64,000 bases of DNA from Sediminibacterium sp. C3 (GCF_000508085.1 NZ_KI669560.1:3095476-3159475), one strand, 5' to 3'; shown: positions 28,074 to 37,585, counted from the first letter of the stretch. The notes: a model not told the origin generated them from the sequence alone. Program-made: numbers and translations.

Positions 28074-28937
28074 ATGAATTCATTTGATATTGCCTTAGCC
28101 AATTTAGTGGAACAAGCCATTAAAGAAGATGTTGGGAATGGGGATCATTCCACATTAAGCTGTATCCCCGAAGATTTAAAAGGGAAAGCAGTACTGAAAA
28201 TTAAAGAGGCAGGTATTCTGGCGGGTGTTTCTGTAGCTGAAAAGATTTTCAGGCAGCTGGAGCCAGGTTCAATCCTTACTGTGTTTAAGCAGGATGGTGA
28301 ACAGATGGTGGCTGGAGAAATTGCTTTTGAAATTGAAGCATCTGTTCATACCATTTTAAAAGGAGAAAGACTGGTATTGAATTGCATGCAAAGAATGAGC
28401 GGAATTGCTACGCTAACCAGACAGTACACCCACATTTTGGATGGCTATCATACCCGATTACTCGACACCAGAAAAACAACCCCGAATTTCCGATTGCTGG
28501 AAAAAGAGGCAGTGAGAATTGGGGGAGGAATCAATCACCGTTTTGGCCTATACGATATGATAATGCTGAAAGACAATCATATTGATTTTTGTGGTGGAAT
28601 TATAAAAGCTATTGAAAAAGCATATGCCTATTCACAATCGCTGGAGCAGCCACTTAAAATTGAAGTGGAAACCCGCAGTTTGGAAGATGTTATCGTAATA
28701 TGCAATCAGGCTCTGGACAAAGTAGACCGCATCATGCTAGATAATTTTAACCCGGAACAAATAAAGGGTGCTCTTGACCTTATACGAGGTAGAGTTGAAA
28801 CAGAAGCCAGCGGAGGTATTCATCTTAAAAATATTGTTGACTTCGCAAAAACAGGGGTAGACTTTGTAAGCGTAGGAGGGCTGATTCATCAGGCAAGAAG
28901 TCTAGACCTTAGTTTAAAAGCCAGCTTCGCGAAATAA
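28074..28937 (+). CDS. nadC: Nicotinate-nucleotide pyrophosphorylase (carboxylating)
   Basis: Quinolinate phosphoribosyltransferase (287 residues): converts quinolinate and PRPP to nicotinate mononucleotide, CO2 and PPi in de novo NAD synthesis. Family blocks are EDVGNGDHST, ERLVLNCMQRMSGIATLTRQ, LLDTRKTTPNFRLLEKEAVRIGG (split here by the usual catalytic Arg/Lys), HRFGLYDMIMLKDNHI, and the PRPP-binding region EASGGIHLKNIVDFAKTG. It follows the DUF4783 gene by 9 bases. The window also holds nadE, on its own. Confidence 0.96.
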   Translation: MNSFDIALANLVEQAIKEDVGNGDHSTLSCIPEDLKGKAVLKIKEAGILAGVSVAEKIFRQLEPGSILTVFKQDGEQMVAGEIAFEIEASVHTILKGERLVLNCMQRMSGIATLTRQYTHILDGYHTRLLDTRKTTPNFRLLEKEAVRIGGGINHRFGLYDMIMLKDNHIDFCGGIIKAIEKAYAYSQSLEQPLKIEVETRSLEDVIVICNQALDKVDRIMLDNFNPEQIKGALDLIRGRVETEASGGIHLKNIVDFAKTGVDFVSVGGLIHQARSLDLSLKASFAK

Positions 28938-29010
28938 ATAGGGGGATTCAAGAAATAAATATTTATCGGCTTTCTAAATTTTGTAATTTACCGGCATCAG
29001 AAAATCCAGC

Positions 29011-30918
29011 ATGAAGCCAGCTCTCAGGAAGATATTACATCTTTTTTGTTTTGTCCTTTCTTCTTTTACGATTATGATAAGTCATGCGCAATCCTATTCA
29101 AAGGACAGCATTGACGCAATAATCAATAAAGAGACTGGCATAAGTGAAAAGGCGGCTTTATTGAATTACTACGCAGACTTGCTTGCCGACAAGAATACTG
29201 TACTGGCAACCAATTATGCCAATCAGGCATTGTTAATAAGCACACAACAAAAATTACATAAGGAAAAAGGGAAGGCCCTGAATAATCTTGCATGGATTAA
29301 ATATCGAAAGGGAGATTTTACTTCGGCATTTGAACACAGTACTCAAGCCCTGAAATGGAATGAAGAAATGGGAAACTTGCCAGAGCTGGCTGCCTCCTAT
29401 CGTTGTATGGCTTCTGTGTTCAATAGTCAGACCAATTTTAAAAAAGCAATTGAACTATTTAAAAAAGACCTGGAATTACATACCCGTCTCTCAGACAAAA
29501 AAAGCGTTGGAAGAGCCCTGAACAATATTGCCTTTTGTTTCTTCAAAGAGAAATTAATAGACAGTGCTCTTCACTATAATCAAATAGCATTGAATTTTAA
29601 TCAGCAACTCAATGACGATTATCTCCTTGCTTTCTCCTATAGAAATATGGGGGACCTTTTTGAATTCAATGGAAAGAACGATAGCGCAAGATTGTATTAT
29701 TCCAAAACCATTGAGAAGGCAGAAAAGGTTAATAGCATTCAATTACAACTAACAGCGAAATATAGAATTGGCAGAAATTTAAGTAGTGAGAAAAAATACA
29801 GAGAAGCAATCAAATACCTGGAAAAAGCACTGGCATTGGGTATTCAAATGGGAGCTAAGTCAGAAACATCGCTGATTTATAATTTACTATCTCTTGCCTA
29901 CGAGGGAAATGGACAATATAAAGATGCTTTTCTGGCTCAAAAAAAATACAGTGCCCTGAACGACTCGTTATACCAGGAAAAAAGCAGATCCAAACTGGCT
30001 GAAATGCAGGCAAAGTTCGAGGCCGAAAAAAAACAATCAGAAATTAATCAACTGAAGAAAGAAAAGCAGCAGCAGGAAAAAGAAGGCCGGCAAAAGACTT
30101 TTCTGAATATTTCATTGATTGTTACTTCACTCATTTTTATCATAATGCTGGTAGTAATTTGGAGGAGAAATAAATTTAAAACAGTCACCAATTTATTACT
30201 GAAACAACAGAAAGAAGAACTGGAAGAAACCTTATTATTAAAAGATAAAGTCTTCTCCATTGTTTCACACGACTTAAGGTCTCCCATAGCCTCCCTGAAC
30301 GCCGTATTACCTATGCTAGACCCGGATACACTAGATAAAGAAAGTTACCACGAATTAAAAGACAAGCTTTCGCAACAGGTACAAAATCTGCATTATGTGC
30401 TAGACAATCTGTTGATCTGGTCAAGATCCAGAATGAAAGGCATTTCAGGCAATGAAAGCACACGCTTTGTGCTAAAAAATCAGGCAGATATTTCCGTTAA
30501 ACTCCTGAAAGCCTTAGCTCAGCAAAAAGAGATCAACATTATTAATCAGATTGACGGCAACCTGTTTTACTCGGCGGATTCTCAGCATTTCGACATTATC
30601 ATTAGAAATTTAATACTGAATGCCATCAAATTCACGCCGGAAAAAGGCATGATACAACTAAACAGCGAAGTGACAGACAGCCATATCCATATATCCGTTT
30701 CAGACAATGGTGTGGGCATGACACAGGAACAGGTAAATCGTCTTTTTCAATTAAAAACCCATTTTACCACCCCTGGAACACAAAAAGAAAAAGGGACCGG
30801 ACTTGGACTTTTAATTTGTGCGGAATATGCCGCTGCCAATAACTGGAATATCCAGGTAAAAAGCGAACCAGGCAAAGGCAGTCAATTTTCCATTATTTTA
30901 CCCAAAAAAGCAGCATGA
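29011..30918 (+). CDS. TPR-containing membrane sensor histidine kinase
   Basis: A 635-residue kinase with a signal peptide and periplasmic TPR repeats (about residues 60-310: KGKALNNLAWIKYRKGDF, ELAASYRCMASVFNSQTNF, SVGRALNNIAFCF). A coiled coil rich in Lys/Gln/Glu (about 325-360) is followed by a single membrane helix (about 364-385). The DHp domain has His420 in FSIVSHDLRSPIASL, and the HATPase domain has NLILNAIKFTPE, DNGVGM and KGTGLGLLI, all intact. No response regulator is adjacent, so its partner is elsewhere. The next gene starts within its stop codon region (4-base overlap), an unexpected coupling to an SUI1-type factor. Confidence 0.9.
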   Translation: MKPALRKILHLFCFVLSSFTIMISHAQSYSKDSIDAIINKETGISEKAALLNYYADLLADKNTVLATNYANQALLISTQQKLHKEKGKALNNLAWIKYRKGDFTSAFEHSTQALKWNEEMGNLPELAASYRCMASVFNSQTNFKKAIELFKKDLELHTRLSDKKSVGRALNNIAFCFFKEKLIDSALHYNQIALNFNQQLNDDYLLAFSYRNMGDLFEFNGKNDSARLYYSKTIEKAEKVNSIQLQLTAKYRIGRNLSSEKKYREAIKYLEKALALGIQMGAKSETSLIYNLLSLAYEGNGQYKDAFLAQKKYSALNDSLYQEKSRSKLAEMQAKFEAEKKQSEINQLKKEKQQQEKEGRQKTFLNISLIVTSLIFIIMLVVIWRRNKFKTVTNLLLKQQKEELEETLLLKDKVFSIVSHDLRSPIASLNAVLPMLDPDTLDKESYHELKDKLSQQVQNLHYVLDNLLIWSRSRMKGISGNESTRFVLKNQADISVKLLKALAQQKEINIINQIDGNLFYSADSQHFDIIIRNLILNAIKFTPEKGMIQLNSEVTDSHIHISVSDNGVGMTQEQVNRLFQLKTHFTTPGTQKEKGTGLGLLICAEYAAANNWNIQVKSEPGKGSQFSIILPKKAA

Positions 30919-31313
30919 GCAAGAAAAATACCGCAGACAGAGCTGGCTTCGTTTACAGCACCGATCCTAATTTTCAATTCAACAGAGAGGAAGAAAATCC
31001 TCTGGAAACCTTGCCCCCCGCCGATCAGCGACTATGGATTCAGCTAGACAAAAAACAAAGAGGGGGCAAAATAGTTACCCTGATAACCGGTTTTACAGGT
31101 ACCGAAGAAGACCTGGAAAAACTGTCTAAGCAACTGAAAAATTTTTGTGGAACGGGTGGGAGTGCAAAAGACGGAGAAGCCATTATCCAGGGAGATCAGC
31201 GCGACAAGGTCCTGGCTTGGTTACAGAAAAACGGATATTCAAAAACCAAAAAAAATAGACCCCTAATGAATTATTTTTTGTTAGGAAAAAATTCTAACTT
31301 ACTGTCATTCTAA
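30915..31313 (+). CDS. SUI1-domain translation initiation factor (YciH-like), with an odd C-terminal extension
   Basis: Homologue of eIF1/SUI1 (bacterial YciH). The domain is clear at residues 47-113: KQRGGKIVTLITGF, LKNFCGTGGSAKDGEAIIQGD, VLAWLQKNGYSKTKK. Such factors bind the small ribosomal subunit near the P site. The protein should end at about residue 113; instead 19 foreign-looking residues (NRPLMNYFLLGKNSNLLSF) follow. An 8-A run at 31248-31255 encodes the junction, and one more A would place a TAG stop right there. The start overlaps the kinase stop by 4 bases (ATGA). The extension is therefore probably a one-base deletion effect, real or technical. Confidence 0.85.
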   Translation: MSKKNTADRAGFVYSTDPNFQFNREEENPLETLPPADQRLWIQLDKKQRGGKIVTLITGFTGTEEDLEKLSKQLKNFCGTGGSAKDGEAIIQGDQRDKVLAWLQKNGYSKTKKNRPLMNYFLLGKNSNLLSF

Positions 31314-31339
31314 AACTTTTCATTCAAACTAATACCATC

Positions 31340-31837
31340 ATGGCAAAAGCAAGTAAAAAGAAAGCTGCTAAAAAAGCAGCTCCTAAAAAAGCAGCCAAAA
31401 AAGTAGCCCCCAAAAAAGCAGCTAAGAAAGCCGCTCCTAAAAAGGCTGCAAAAAAGGCTGCTCCCAAAAAAACAGTTAAGAAAGTAGCTAAGAAAGTAGC
31501 ACCTAAAAAAGCTGCAAAGAAAGCTGCTCCCAAAAAAGCTGCAAAAAAAGTAGCACCTAAAAAAGCCGCAAAGAAAGTTGCGCCTAAAAAAGCCGCCAAA
31601 AAAGCAGCCCCTAAAAAAGCTGTTAAGAAAGCTGCTCCCAAAAAAGCAGTAAAAAAAGCAGCACCTAAAAAAGCCGCTCCTGCTAAAAAACCAACCGCCA
31701 AGAAGCCAGTTAAAAAAGTAAGCACACCTGCTCCTGTAGCAGCTGCAACACCTGCTGCACCAGCACCTGCACCAGTAGCTACTGAAGCGCCAACCCTGTT
31801 TACTCCTGAAACACCAGGAACAGAAAACAACGGTTAA
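31340..31837 (+). CDS. Histone H1-like Lys/Ala/Pro-repeat protein
   Basis: A 165-residue highly basic protein. About 110 residues are tandem 9-residue units of the form PKKAAKKxA (x = A or V), resembling the C-terminal tail of eukaryotic H1 and bacterial Hc1/AlgP-like proteins. It then switches to a Pro/Ala-rich neutral tail (STPAPVAAATPAAPAPA) and ends in GTENNG. It should bind DNA and may compact the nucleoid; this is inferred from composition. The long antisense frame here is a compositional mirror image. The gene has its own terminator just downstream. Confidence 0.85.
   Translation: MAKASKKKAAKKAAPKKAAKKVAPKKAAKKAAPKKAAKKAAPKKTVKKVAKKVAPKKAAKKAAPKKAAKKVAPKKAAKKVAPKKAAKKAAPKKAVKKAAPKKAVKKAAPKKAAPAKKPTAKKPVKKVSTPAPVAAATPAAPAPAPVATEAPTLFTPETPGTENNG
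31358..31678 (+). repeat. 27-bp tandem repeats coding the Lys/Ala/Pro units
   Basis: About eleven imperfect 27-base units, each with an AAAAAAGC-type core coding Lys-Lys-Ala, differ mainly at third positions (GCT/GCA/GCC). The degeneracy at synonymous sites shows selection at protein level. Unit number may vary between strains by slippage or recombination. Confidence 0.8.
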
Positions 31838-31859
31838 TTTTTAGCTGAAATATATACAC

Positions 31860-31900
31860 GACCCTGTTTTTATTCAATAAGAGCAGGGTCTTTTATTTTA
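31860..31900 (+). terminator. Rho-independent terminator after the histone-like gene
   Basis: GACCCTG (31860-31866) pairs with CAGGGTC (31884-31890) around a 17-base AT-rich loop that can itself fold, followed by TTTTATTTTA. Confidence 0.8.
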
Positions 31901-31928
31901 CTCTGTCTAAACACTAAAATGAAAAAAA

Positions 31929-34336
31929 ATGAAAAGATGGTTAACCATGCTAACCTGTTTGTTGGCAATCACTCTTCAGGCTCAGGTAATTTCCCCGATT
32001 ACAGAAAAACAAAGTCCATGAAAAAAATGGATGGCTTTTTTCCATTCTGGTACGATGCAGCAAACGGCAAAATCTGGTTACTGGTAAATAAAATCAATTC
32101 CGAATTTTTATACGTTAATAGTTTACCAGCAGGTTTGGGATCCAATGATATTGGACTCGACAGAGGACAATTAGGAGACTCCCGCATTGTTTACTTTCAT
32201 AAAGTAGGAAAAAAACTATTGCTGATACAGCCCAACTACAGTTACAGAGCTAGTTCTACCGATGTTCAGGAACAAAAAGCAGTTGCTGAATCATTTGCCT
32301 CTTCAACGCTGGCTTCCTTTTCCATTGAAGCTGAAGAGAATGGGACATACCTGGTAGACATGAGTGCATTCCTGTTAAGAGATGCACATGGTGTTGCAGA
32401 TAAAATAAGAAGTATGCGTCAGGGGAGCTATACTTTTAACGAAGCCCGTTCTGCAGTGTTTATTAATAACACCAGAAATTTCCCGCTAAACTCTGAATTT
32501 GAGGCCATGATTAGTTTTGTTGGTGGATCAGATGCCGGAAGACTGGTTAGATCAGTCAGCCCATCTACTGAAGCCATCACCGTTAGGATGCATCATTCTT
32601 TCGTTCAGCTTCCAGACAATCAGTATAAGCCCAGAAAATATGATATTAGAAGCGGCTACTTTGGAAAAACCTATTTCGACTATAGTAGTGATTTTACGGA
32701 ACCCATTCAGCAAATGGTAATATCCAGACATCGTTTATTTAAAAAAGATCCCAATGCAAGTGTTAGTGAACCCGTTAACCCGATTGTATATTATCTGGAC
32801 AATGGCACACCCGAACCTATTCGATCTGCTTTATTAGATGGAGCAAAATGGTGGAATCAGGCATTTGAAGCAGCTGGATACAAAAACGCTTTCATTGTTA
32901 AAATACTTCCAGATTCTGCAGACCCCATGGATATCCGATACAATATGATTAATTGGGTACATCGTTCTACCAGAGGATGGAGCTATGGTGCATCTGTTAC
33001 GGATCCACGCACAGGTGAAATTATTAAAGGTCAGGTAACACTTGGCTCATTAAGAGTTAGACAGGATTATTTAATCTTTACCGGATTACTTTCACCTTAT
33101 GAAACAGGAAAAAAAGTTCCGGAAACCATGCGTCAGGCTGCATTGCAAAGACTAAGACAATTGTCGGCCCATGAAATTGGACATACATTGGGGTTACAAC
33201 ACAACTATGCTTCCAGCGTTAATAACAGAGCTTCGGTAATGGACTATCCGCATCCTGCTGTTGTAATAAATAACAAAGGAGAAATTGATTTTAGCAATGT
33301 ATACACCAACGAAATTGGAGAATGGGATAAAAGGGCAATCCAATACGGGTACACCCATTTTGCAGAAGGTGTTGATGAAAAAAATGCACTCAATGCTTTG
33401 CTAGAGGAAAATCAGCGTAAAGGATTATTGTTCATTGCAGATGCAGATGCCAGAGCAGCGGGTGGATTTCATCCCGATGCGCATTTATGGGATAATAACA
33501 CAGACCCAATAACAGAACTGGAAAATGTGTTGGCAGTGAGAAAAAAAGCATTGGAAAAATTCAGTGAGAACGCGATACGCCACAACGAGCCCATGAGCTT
33601 ACTGGAAGATGTATTAGTACCGGTTTACAATTATCACCGCTATCAGTCAGAAGCGGTAAGCAAATTAATAGGCGGAATCAATTACAGTTATAATGTAAGA
33701 GGAGACAAACAAGTACAGCCTACCGTTATTCCAGCAGCTACTCAGTCAAAAGCATTGCAAGCAGTTCTGAAAAGCTTATCTCCGGAAGTGCTAACCATAC
33801 CTAATAAGATTGTGCAAATAATTCCTCCCCGCCCTCCAATGTATTACGGTGTAGGTGAAACATTTCCTAAGAGGACAGGCATGAGCTTTGATCCATTGGC
33901 AGCAGCTGAAGCACTTGCCCATTTTCAATTGTCTTTCCTCTTTAATGCGGAACGAGCCAATCGGTTGGTGCAATTAAAAGCCATGAATGGTACTCCGGGT
34001 TGGGATGACGTACTGGATGCAACTATCAATGCAATCTGGAAAGCCGCACCCGAAAAGGGTTTGGCCAGAGAAGTGCAAAAGCAAACCCAACAAATGGTAC
34101 TGACCTGGTTGCTAGCCCTTAGCAAAAACGAGCAGGCCAACTATGCAGTACAGTCTATTTGTTTCAACAGGCTGGAAGCATTAAAAAAATATGCAGCTAG
34201 TCAAATGAACAACCCTGCCGACAAAGCACATTTCAGTTATGCCATAGAAAGAATTAACAATCCCAAGGATATTGCATTGCCGCAGCACAAGGAAATTCCT
34301 CCGGGAGCTCCAATAGGATGCGAGTGGGGTCTTTAA
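31929..34336 (+). CDS. Secreted zinc-dependent metalloprotease (metzincin), frameshifted just after the signal peptide
   Basis: The catalytic part is open over about 800 codons and contains the metzincin motif HEIGHTLGLQHN (zinc His at 33170-33172, 33182-33184 and 33200-33202), with a Met-turn-like ASVMDYPHP about 20 residues later. Family resemblance is to the Bacteroidota zinc-dependent metalloproteases with DUF5117-type N-termini (FPFWYDAANGKIWL). These are normally exported. In the main frame no signal peptide exists (nominal start 31919), but an ATG at 31929 in another frame encodes MKRWLTMLTCLLAITLQAQ and then hits TGA at 32019. One missing base between 31985 and 32018, probably in the A5 run at 32005-32009, would join both. 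It is either a broken gene or a sequence error. Confidence 0.85.
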
Positions 34337-34341
34337 AACAT

Positions 34342-34378
34342 AAAGAGGCTGTCTTTATCGGACAGCCTCTTTCATTTA
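34342..34378. terminator. Bidirectional Rho-independent terminator
   Basis: Perfect 12-bp stem AAAGAGGCTGTC / GACAGCCTCTTT with a 7-base loop (34354-34360), followed by T-rich sequence. It lies between the convergent metalloprotease and PDH E2 genes and can serve both, as the reverse strand also ends in T-rich sequence. Confidence 0.9.
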
Positions 34379-34410
34379 TTTCAAAAGCTATAAGCCTTAG
34401 ATGCTATTGA

Positions 34411-36078
34411 TTATACCAACATTCTAACTGGCTCTTCCAGCAACTGCTTCAAGGTCTGTAAGAATGCGGCACCTGTTGCTCCGTCTACTACTCTGTGGTC
34501 ACAGCTTAATGTAAGCTTCATGATATTACCAGGAACAACCTGACCGTTCTTCACAACAGGCTCCTGAGAAATACCGCCCACTGCTAGTATGCAGGCATCA
34601 GGAGGATTAATGATAGCTGTAAACTGATCAATGCCAAACATACCCAGATTAGAAATAGTAAACGTGCTGCCCTCCCAGTCTGATGGCTGTAATTTTTTGT
34701 CCTTGGCTCTCTGAGCAAAGTCTTTTACTTCCGCACCAATCTGCGATAAAGACTTACTGTCTGCAAAACGTACAACAGGTACAAGCAAACCTTCATCTAC
34801 TGCTACGGCCACTCCAATATTAATATGATCATTATAGCGGATGAAATCACCCATCCAGCTGCTATTGATTTTTGGATGCTTTTTTAAAGCCATGGCAGTA
34901 GCTTTTACTACCAGGTCATTAAAGCTCACTTTTACAGAAGCCACTTCATTGATTTTGGTTCTAGCCGCAATAGCTGCATCCATATCAATTTGCATGGTTA
35001 AATAGAAATGAGGCGCAGTAAACAAACTTTCACTCAACCGCTTAGCAATTACTTTGCGCATCTGAGAAACAGGAACATCCGTAAAGCTCACTTGACCAAC
35101 AACTGCATTGTTGATTGCAGGCGCTGCAGATTTTGCAGCAGGTGCAGATGCAGCAACAGCAGTAGCAGGCGTATACTGATCAATATCTATTTTAGTAATT
35201 CTGCCATTGTCGCCTGAACCTTTTACATACTTAAGATCAATTCCTTTCTCAGCTGCGATTCTTCTGGCTAATGGAGAAGCAAATATTCTACCTGTATTCA
35301 CCACTTCTGGTTCGGAAACCGAAGCGGAAGTAGCGGCAGATGTGGCCGCGGCTGTACTTGTGGCAGCCGGTGCCGGTGCAGCAACTGGCGCTGAAACGGA
35401 AGCAGCAGAACCTGATCCTGCTTTTACAGCCGCTACAATACCAGCAACATCCAATCCCTCCTTACCTATTATACAGAGCAAATCGTTCACTAAAATCTTT
35501 TCGCCTGGCTGAGCACCCTGGTATAATAAAACACCATCCTTGTAGCTCTCCAATTCCATGGTGGCTTTATCGGTTTCAATTTCAGCTAAAACTTCGCCTT
35601 TCTTAACCACTTCACCCACCGCTTTTTGCCAGGAAGCAATTACTCCTTCCGTCATAGTATCACTTAAGCGAGGCATTAAAACCACTTCTTCCATTGCAGA
35701 AACATCAATTGCTGAAGTTGTGCTGGCAGTTGGCTCGGGGATGGAAGCTGTAGCAGGAGCAGCCGTCTCAACGGTGGCAGCAGGTGCCGGAGCAGCAGAG
35801 TTTCCACCGTGAATCTTTAATAAATCACTGATATCTTCCCCTGGCTTGCCAAAAATGGCCAGCAAATCGTTTACCTGTAGCTTTCCGCCATTGGGAGTTC
35901 CTATATGCAATAAGACCCCGTCCTGATAGCTTTCCAGCTCCATGGTTGCCTTATCTGTCTCAATTTCTGCAAGAAGATCCCCTTTCTTAACTGTGTCTCC
36001 TACGTTTTTATGCCATGCGGCAATCACCCCTTCTGTCATGGTATCACTCAATCGGGGCATTAATATCACTTCAGCCAT
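34411..36078 (-). CDS. Pyruvate dehydrogenase complex E2 (dihydrolipoamide acetyltransferase), two lipoyl domains
   Basis: E2 core of the pyruvate dehydrogenase complex (555 residues). Two lipoyl domains are present, with lipoate-accepting Lys43 and Lys171, each in ETDKATMELESY. They are followed by Ala/Pro-rich linkers, a peripheral-subunit-binding domain (about 266-302, FASPLARRIAAEKGIDL), and the catalytic domain (about 326-555). The catalytic HRVVDG has His528 and Asp532. The SLFTAPHFYLTMQID segment fits acetyl-CoA specificity. It follows icd by 52 bases on the same strand. The E1 and E3 genes are not in the window. Confidence 0.95.
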   Translation of the reverse strand: MAEVILMPRLSDTMTEGVIAAWHKNVGDTVKKGDLLAEIETDKATMELESYQDGVLLHIGTPNGGKLQVNDLLAIFGKPGEDISDLLKIHGGNSAAPAPAATVETAAPATASIPEPTASTTSAIDVSAMEEVVLMPRLSDTMTEGVIASWQKAVGEVVKKGEVLAEIETDKATMELESYKDGVLLYQGAQPGEKILVNDLLCIIGKEGLDVAGIVAAVKAGSGSAASVSAPVAAPAPAATSTAAATSAATSASVSEPEVVNTGRIFASPLARRIAAEKGIDLKYVKGSGDNGRITKIDIDQYTPATAVAASAPAAKSAAPAINNAVVGQVSFTDVPVSQMRKVIAKRLSESLFTAPHFYLTMQIDMDAAIAARTKINEVASVKVSFNDLVVKATAMALKKHPKINSSWMGDFIRYNDHINIGVAVAVDEGLLVPVVRFADSKSLSQIGAEVKDFAQRAKDKKLQPSDWEGSTFTISNLGMFGIDQFTAIINPPDACILAVGGISQEPVVKNGQVVPGNIMKLTLSCDHRVVDGATGAAFLQTLKQLLEEPVRMLV

Positions 36079-36130
36079 TGTTCGTATCTGCTTTAAATGA
36101 GCCGTGAAATTACGTTAAAAATCAACTCAA

Positions 36131-37585
36131 TTACTGCCCCTGTGCCAGACTGTAGGCTTTTTTATCGCCCCACATATTTAAAATTTCTGTTGAGCATACT
36201 TTAAAATCAGCCGTAAGGCGCTTATATAATTCAATGATATCAATCTGGGTCAGTGGTTGGTCTCCCACACTCTCAAAACGACAACGGTACTGATTTACCA
36301 AATTGGTGAAAACAGAACCTTTAGGCCATACCTGGGTACCGCGGTTACTGATGGTTACCAGCTTAAACAGATCCAGGGTATGTTGCAAGCACTTATCTGC
36401 CACAACAGAAGGCTGCTCATTGCTTTCAATAAACATATCTACTCCAACAATAAATTCATTCATTTCTTCCTTGGATTCCAACATGGGGTTGTGCTCCAGT
36501 TTAAATACGGTTGGGGTAATTGCTGAATCCTGCAACAACTGTTTGGGATTATGTGCAGGTTGCTTACCAAAATTGGCAATAATGGCATTGGCAAATTCAG
36601 TTGTATTTAACGCAGCGGTATGCTTGTCGCCAAAATCTCCGGTATGCTGTCCAGATTCTAGCGTGTACAATAATGCATTCTCAATCATGGCAGCAGATTG
36701 CATCAATCCCAGGTGACGCAGCATGCCAAATCCACTTAACAACAAAGCAGTTGGGTTGGCAATATTCTTACCAGCTATATCCGGAGCAGTACCATGAACC
36801 GCTTCAAAAATAGAAATATGATCTCCAATATTGGCAGAAGGAGCAAAACCTAATCCACCCACCAAACCGGCACAAAGATCACTTACAATATCTCCCTGAA
36901 GGTTGGTCAGCACCACCACATCAAATAAATCGGGGCGGCTAACCAGCTTCATACACAAATCATCTACAATAACATCATCCGCTTTTAATTCCGGATATTC
37001 CTTGGCAATTTCATAAAACACTTCAAGGAACAAGCCATCGGTTAATTTCATGATATTGGCTTTGTGTCCACAGGTAATTCTTCTGCAGCCTTTCTTTTTA
37101 GCCATTTCAAAAGCATAGCGGATAACCTGAGCACTTCCCGGACGGGTGATAAATCTTCTGCTCAATGCTACGTCATTGGTAAGCATATGCTCAATACCCC
37201 CATAAGTGTCTTCAATATTCTCTCTAACAATGGTAATATCAATGGGCACACCGGCCTTACTAAATACGGTATCAACGCCATGCAGGGTCTGGAAAGTTCT
37301 TTTATTGGCGTAGGTATTCCATGTTTTTCGGGCAGTTACATTTACGCTCTTTACTCCCTTACCCTTTGGGGTTTCCATAGGACCTTTAAATAAAATCCCC
37401 AATGACTCAATGGTTTGCTGTGCTTCCGGTGTCATCCCGTTGCTGTATCCTTTGTCGAATACCCATTTTCCCATTTCTACTACTTCGTATTCAAGAGGAA
37501 CTTTAGCAGCATTAAATATGGACAAAACGGCGTCCATAATTTCAGGACCAATTCCATCTCCTTTAGCTACGGCAATTTTAGTCAT
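36131..37585 (-). CDS. icd: NADP-type isocitrate dehydrogenase, long form (Thermus/Rickettsia-like)
   Basis: TCA-cycle enzyme (484 residues). The N-terminal part has KGDGIGPEIMDAVL, the substrate block SVNVTARKTWNTYANKR and RENIEDTYGGIEH, and the catalytic Lys/Asp region CGHKANIMKLTDGLF, VVLTNLQGDIVSDLCAGLVGG. The cofactor region EAVHGTAPDIAGKNIANPTALL follows. About 150 further residues follow the isopropylmalate-dehydrogenase-like core. Such a C-terminal domain is known in Thermus and Rickettsia isocitrate dehydrogenases. The cofactor preference is assigned from the family, not directly seen. It is upstream of the PDH E2 gene on the same strand. Confidence 0.88.
   Translation of the reverse strand: MTKIAVAKGDGIGPEIMDAVLSIFNAAKVPLEYEVVEMGKWVFDKGYSNGMTPEAQQTIESLGILFKGPMETPKGKGVKSVNVTARKTWNTYANKRTFQTLHGVDTVFSKAGVPIDITIVRENIEDTYGGIEHMLTNDVALSRRFITRPGSAQVIRYAFEMAKKKGCRRITCGHKANIMKLTDGLFLEVFYEIAKEYPELKADDVIVDDLCMKLVSRPDLFDVVVLTNLQGDIVSDLCAGLVGGLGFAPSANIGDHISIFEAVHGTAPDIAGKNIANPTALLLSGFGMLRHLGLMQSAAMIENALLYTLESGQHTGDFGDKHTAALNTTEFANAIIANFGKQPAHNPKQLLQDSAITPTVFKLEHNPMLESKEEMNEFIVGVDMFIESNEQPSVVADKCLQHTLDLFKLVTISNRGTQVWPKGSVFTNLVNQYRCRFESVGDQPLTQIDIIELYKRLTADFKVCSTEILNMWGDKKAYSLAQGQ

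Noticed and set aside
31358..31678. Repeats considered as a CRISPR array or minisatellite
   Set aside because: Units are contiguous without spacers, keep codon phase, and encode a regular protein repeat.
31324..31830. Long antisense frame over the histone-like gene (Ala/Phe/Gly-rich)
   Set aside because: A compositional reflection of the Lys/Ala repeat; no start context or domain, and the sense frame is a known protein type.
32001..32030. Programmed -1 ribosomal frameshifting for the metalloprotease
   Set aside because: No X-XXY-YYZ heptamer sits in the correct phase before the TGA and no downstream stem was apparent; a one-base deletion explains it more simply.
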